Positions 61,501-64,000 of a stretch of 64,000 bases of DNA are shown here, one piece after another. Source of the DNA: Halichondria panicea (Eukaryota > Porifera > Demospongiae > Suberitida > Halichondriidae). The position numbers and the translations under genes were made by a program. A model generated the notes under the pieces. The model was not told where the DNA came from. It made no database searches and worked only from the letters and a program-made list of their open reading frames with translations. The stretch spans positions 3,472,501 through 3,536,500 of the forward strand of contig NC_087385.1 in the NCBI RefSeq assembly GCF_963675165.1, in the 5' to 3' direction. The stretch's first letter is position 1; each line of letters starts with the position of its first letter.

Positions 61501-64000
61501 CACGAAGGTCTTGTCTCTGATTCCTGTGTACTGGAGTTGGCATTGAAGCACGTAGATGACAAAAAAGACGAAAAAAATGGCAAAGAACCCCTGTTTTGCA
61601 AAGACGTGGTATATCATGCCAGTCTTTGTTGTTTGGCTGTCAACACCTGTGACAGTATGTCTTCTCTTCAGATGTTTTTGAGTGACAAAAAACGTATAAG
61701 TGGCCACTGCTTTCAGGAGGTTTCCCTATCTTACAGCGAACAAGAGCGTTACCTTATAGCACGGCAAGGAGAGTCAACTTACTATGTTGCACTTCAGGGC
61801 GTCTCGGACGTTCGAGAATGGTTGATATATCGTTCTTTCAAAGAAGGTACTTGTTTTGTATACCTCGTGTATGTTGAGTATATAATTACACTTACGACTG
61901 TGCTTTGAATAGGAATTGCCGCTCAAATCAACAGCTTTCCTGTCCAATTCATTGTGGATCTGCTTGCTGGCAAAATGAACCGAGTCGTTTTGACTGGTAA
62001 TACTATGTCACTATGCCTGATACAGTCTGTAGTTTAGTCATGCTTTAGCATGCCGACTTTACAACAGAGCTTCACATTTTTAACATGTAGCAATTAACAT
62101 GCTTCTTATGAATACCGATAACACTTAGGACTAATAATTAGCTCAGTCAAATTAGCTCAGTCATGGTGATCACTGATTTCTTATTTCCACAGTATGTACT
62201 AGGAGATGAATTTCGATTAATCTTTGCAGGGTTCTCTTTTGGTGGTCTGTTGGCTTCGTCCATCACAGCAAAAGTGTGGCAGTCTCCCTCTTTAGGATGG
62301 AAGCACATGCAGGAGTCTCTAGTTTGTATTTCATTTGCTCAACCTCACCTACCTGTTCCTGAGTTAGACATCATTGCACAGGAATCCCCATTGATAGCAC
62401 GTTCCATGCATCTGATATACTACGAGCAGGACAAGATTCCTCTTGTCATCTCATTGTTTGATCAAAAATGCAGTGCTTTCCTGGTGGAAACACGCACAAG
62501 TGAGCCAGGCCTTAAGTTGTTACTGCACAAAGAGCCAGGCACAGTGAGTTGTAAAAGTACACCACATGATTTAAAGATGTCAATGTTATTTACTAAGGCT
62601 TTTGAAGACCCACTGACCCAGAAGCTTATAAGGCAGCTTGGAACTCTAATGAACACTGTGAGTTTAATATTATCGCTTACATGCATGTAAATTGTACGGA
62701 GTGAAGTCCTGTTTATGTTATTGATTAATTTACATTGGTGCATGCTACCAGTTTTAATGATAGTGCAACATTCTTTTCATTTCTTCTTTACAATGTGTGA
62801 AGCGCCAGGAAATCAAGAGATCGCTATCTGAAGAACTGGAGAAGTCTCTGACTGTAATCTCTCCCATGGCTACTCAGATGCGTAATGCCGATTCAAACCA
62901 CTTCACCCACTACTCATTGTGCACGGATCGCACCGAGAGGGGTCTTACTTTTAATAAGATTTCTAAGCAGGAGGTTCGCACTTGTTTCACTGTCGAAGAT
63001 GTTGATGCCCTCCTCCGTAATCATAGCAAGGTACAAGTACGGTATATGTATTAAACTTGCCAACTGAACGTATCTTAAGTGACAAACAGTTACATTTACT
63101 GGTCAAGTAAAGCAATGTTATTGTACAAGTGCATGGTTGACTCAAAAATATTCCACGTGCACAGCACTCCATGATGGTGTACGCTGACAAGCTGGCCAGA
63201 GGTTATTTGAACAAGTCATCTGATTACACTATTCCAGACAACCATATCATACCCAAGTCTGTCCGTAAACTGCAGCCTGTTCTCACTGAAGTGCAAGTAG
63301 CCGAGTGCTCTTCAAATTTGTGTCTCACCTTATTTGGAGACAACCTCTGGTTCTGCAAAATGTTTGAGATTGAGGGAATTGAGTTCCCAGTTTTAGTGTC
63401 TGCTAACTCTCAATCTAGCATTCAATCCAGTCTCTCCGATATGGACAGTAGTGTGTTGGGTGATATCTCTAATGGAGATCCTTTAAGCGTCACTCTCCAT
63501 TCTCATTTTGGGGAGCCTCTGGTTGTTCAATCAATTCTACACAAAAAGGTGCTTTAAAATTGTCAACAGAGCGTTTGCGTCGTGTTTAAGCATAATTGTT
63601 TATTAGAAAGTACAGTATCCACAAGCTTTCTCAGAAGGCTTTCTAAAACAGAACATTTAGTGGTCATAATAATTATTATGTCAATCCAGTTCCATTCATT
63701 TAATTTGCAGGAATATGCTAAAACAGCCAGACAGCGTCATGTTGAAGCACTCAAGCCATCAGAGCTAATTGAGTTGACATATCTCAGTGCGTTACTAGAA
63801 CGGCAACCACACGGACATTTTGCTGATACAACTTCTTTTAAGGCCACGACTATTCGGAAATTTATTGACAATGCACAAAAGTCTGTCCCTTTAGAGAGCA
63901 TAGGTATGTGTTGTACATCCGAAAACAATGTGGTATCTGAAACATGTGCTAAAGTAATTTTAACGCACGCTGACAACCTACCATTCTCGTTGCCTCTCTG
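58591..64000 (+). CDS. Astacin-type metalloprotease fused to class 3 lipase-like hydrolase (3' partial)
   Basis: Exons 58591-58644, 58700-58994, 59210-59528, 59636-59817, 59915-59995, 61295-61846, 61913-61996, 62230-62657, 62803-63030, 63165-63548, 63711-64000+; 965 residues so far, open at the window end. MLHFLMHVLLILSSNALQ looks like a signal peptide; the 54-bp first intron is the weakest junction, and a start at 58649 without it is possible. Residues 45-230 form a metzincin: HEFGHVLGLQHEHQR (His157, Glu158, His161, His167) is the HExxHxxGxxHE zinc site and SIMHYW the Met-turn, closest to astacins. After a Ser/Pro linker, residues 311-740 resemble class 3 lipases: VVLTGFSFGG gives the nucleophile elbow (Ser525), EQDKIPLV a likely acid (Asp590), and HFTHYSLC a candidate His (701). 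The rest (742-965) is strand-rich, unassigned. Exon phases are continuous across the two parts, so it is one gene. Likely secreted; substrate unknown. The exon 9 acceptor could be 6 bases later. Confidence 0.82.
60227..60620. mobile_element. TACAGTAGACTCTCG-type MITE
   Basis: Left TACAGTAGACTCTCACTAATC, right GGATTAACGAGAGCCTACTGTA; interior TTTTGGGTGTGGTTTGGCAGA shared with 15850-16225 and 43942-44325. Confidence 0.78.
60825..61017. mobile_element. MITE, TACCGTATAG group, type C
   Basis: Left TACCATATAGCGTGTATATTT, right AATATACCCCGCTATACAGTA. Interior GTATAACATTTTCACGG and GCATGCATGCATGC match 6155-6360. Confidence 0.75.

Overview
The window is nuclear DNA of an animal, most likely an early-branching metazoan such as a demosponge. 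It is AT-rich and dense in intron-containing genes. The genes include metazoan-type families: an ASPP-type p53/PP1 regulator, a death-effector-domain protein, an adaptor complex 4 mu subunit, LRRC57 and TTC36. There are no operons, Shine-Dalgarno sites or CRISPR arrays. The animal assignment rests on gene content and is fairly firm; the sponge assignment is inference. Exon models were built by hand: each junction was placed at a GT/AG (once GC/AG) site that keeps the reading frame and family-like protein continuity. No alignment or search was run.

Layout. (1) + strand, 224-5464: death-effector-domain protein, 5 exons. (2) - strand, 6477-12691: ornithine cyclodeaminase/mu-crystallin family enzyme, 3 exons, with a 5.1 kb repeat-filled first intron. 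(3) - strand, 14235-19356: AP-4 mu subunit, 10 exons, one GC-AG intron. It is head to head (187 bp) with (4) + strand, 19544-25877: ASPP-family protein, 9 exons. (5) + strand, 26020-26671: acylphosphatase, 4 exons including a 17-nt microexon. (6) + strand, 28214-48486: SMP plus multi-C2 membrane protein of extended-synaptotagmin type, 26 exons. Its intron 8 holds (7), an intronless POT/SLC15-like transporter, 35858-37669, same strand. (8) - strand, 48911-52912: LRRC57, 4 exons, head to head (124 bp) with (9) + strand, 53037-57083: TTC36, 4 exons. (10) + strand, 58591 to the right edge: a large secreted-looking protein joining an astacin-type metalloprotease to a class 3 lipase-like alpha/beta hydrolase, cut by the window end.

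Introns and intergenic gaps are filled with short non-autonomous DNA elements. One dominant group has TACCGTATAG termini and at least four internal types. A second group begins TACAGTAGACTCTCG, and a third begins TACCGTATATCTTCTAATT. Others include a 1.36 kb element with 14-bp terminal repeats packed with CACACGTG motifs and an 81-bp minisatellite. Several elements are nested inside one another, most strikingly in and around the last TTC36 intron.

Functionally the genes are mostly separate housekeeping or membrane-traffic functions (AP-4, E-Syt-like) and cell-death regulators (DED protein, ASPP). The items most worth follow-up are the metalloprotease-lipase fusion, the divergent DED protein with a Cys/His-rich insert, introns that end in AC repeats instead of a pyrimidine tract, and the microexon that carries the catalytic arginine of acylphosphatase.
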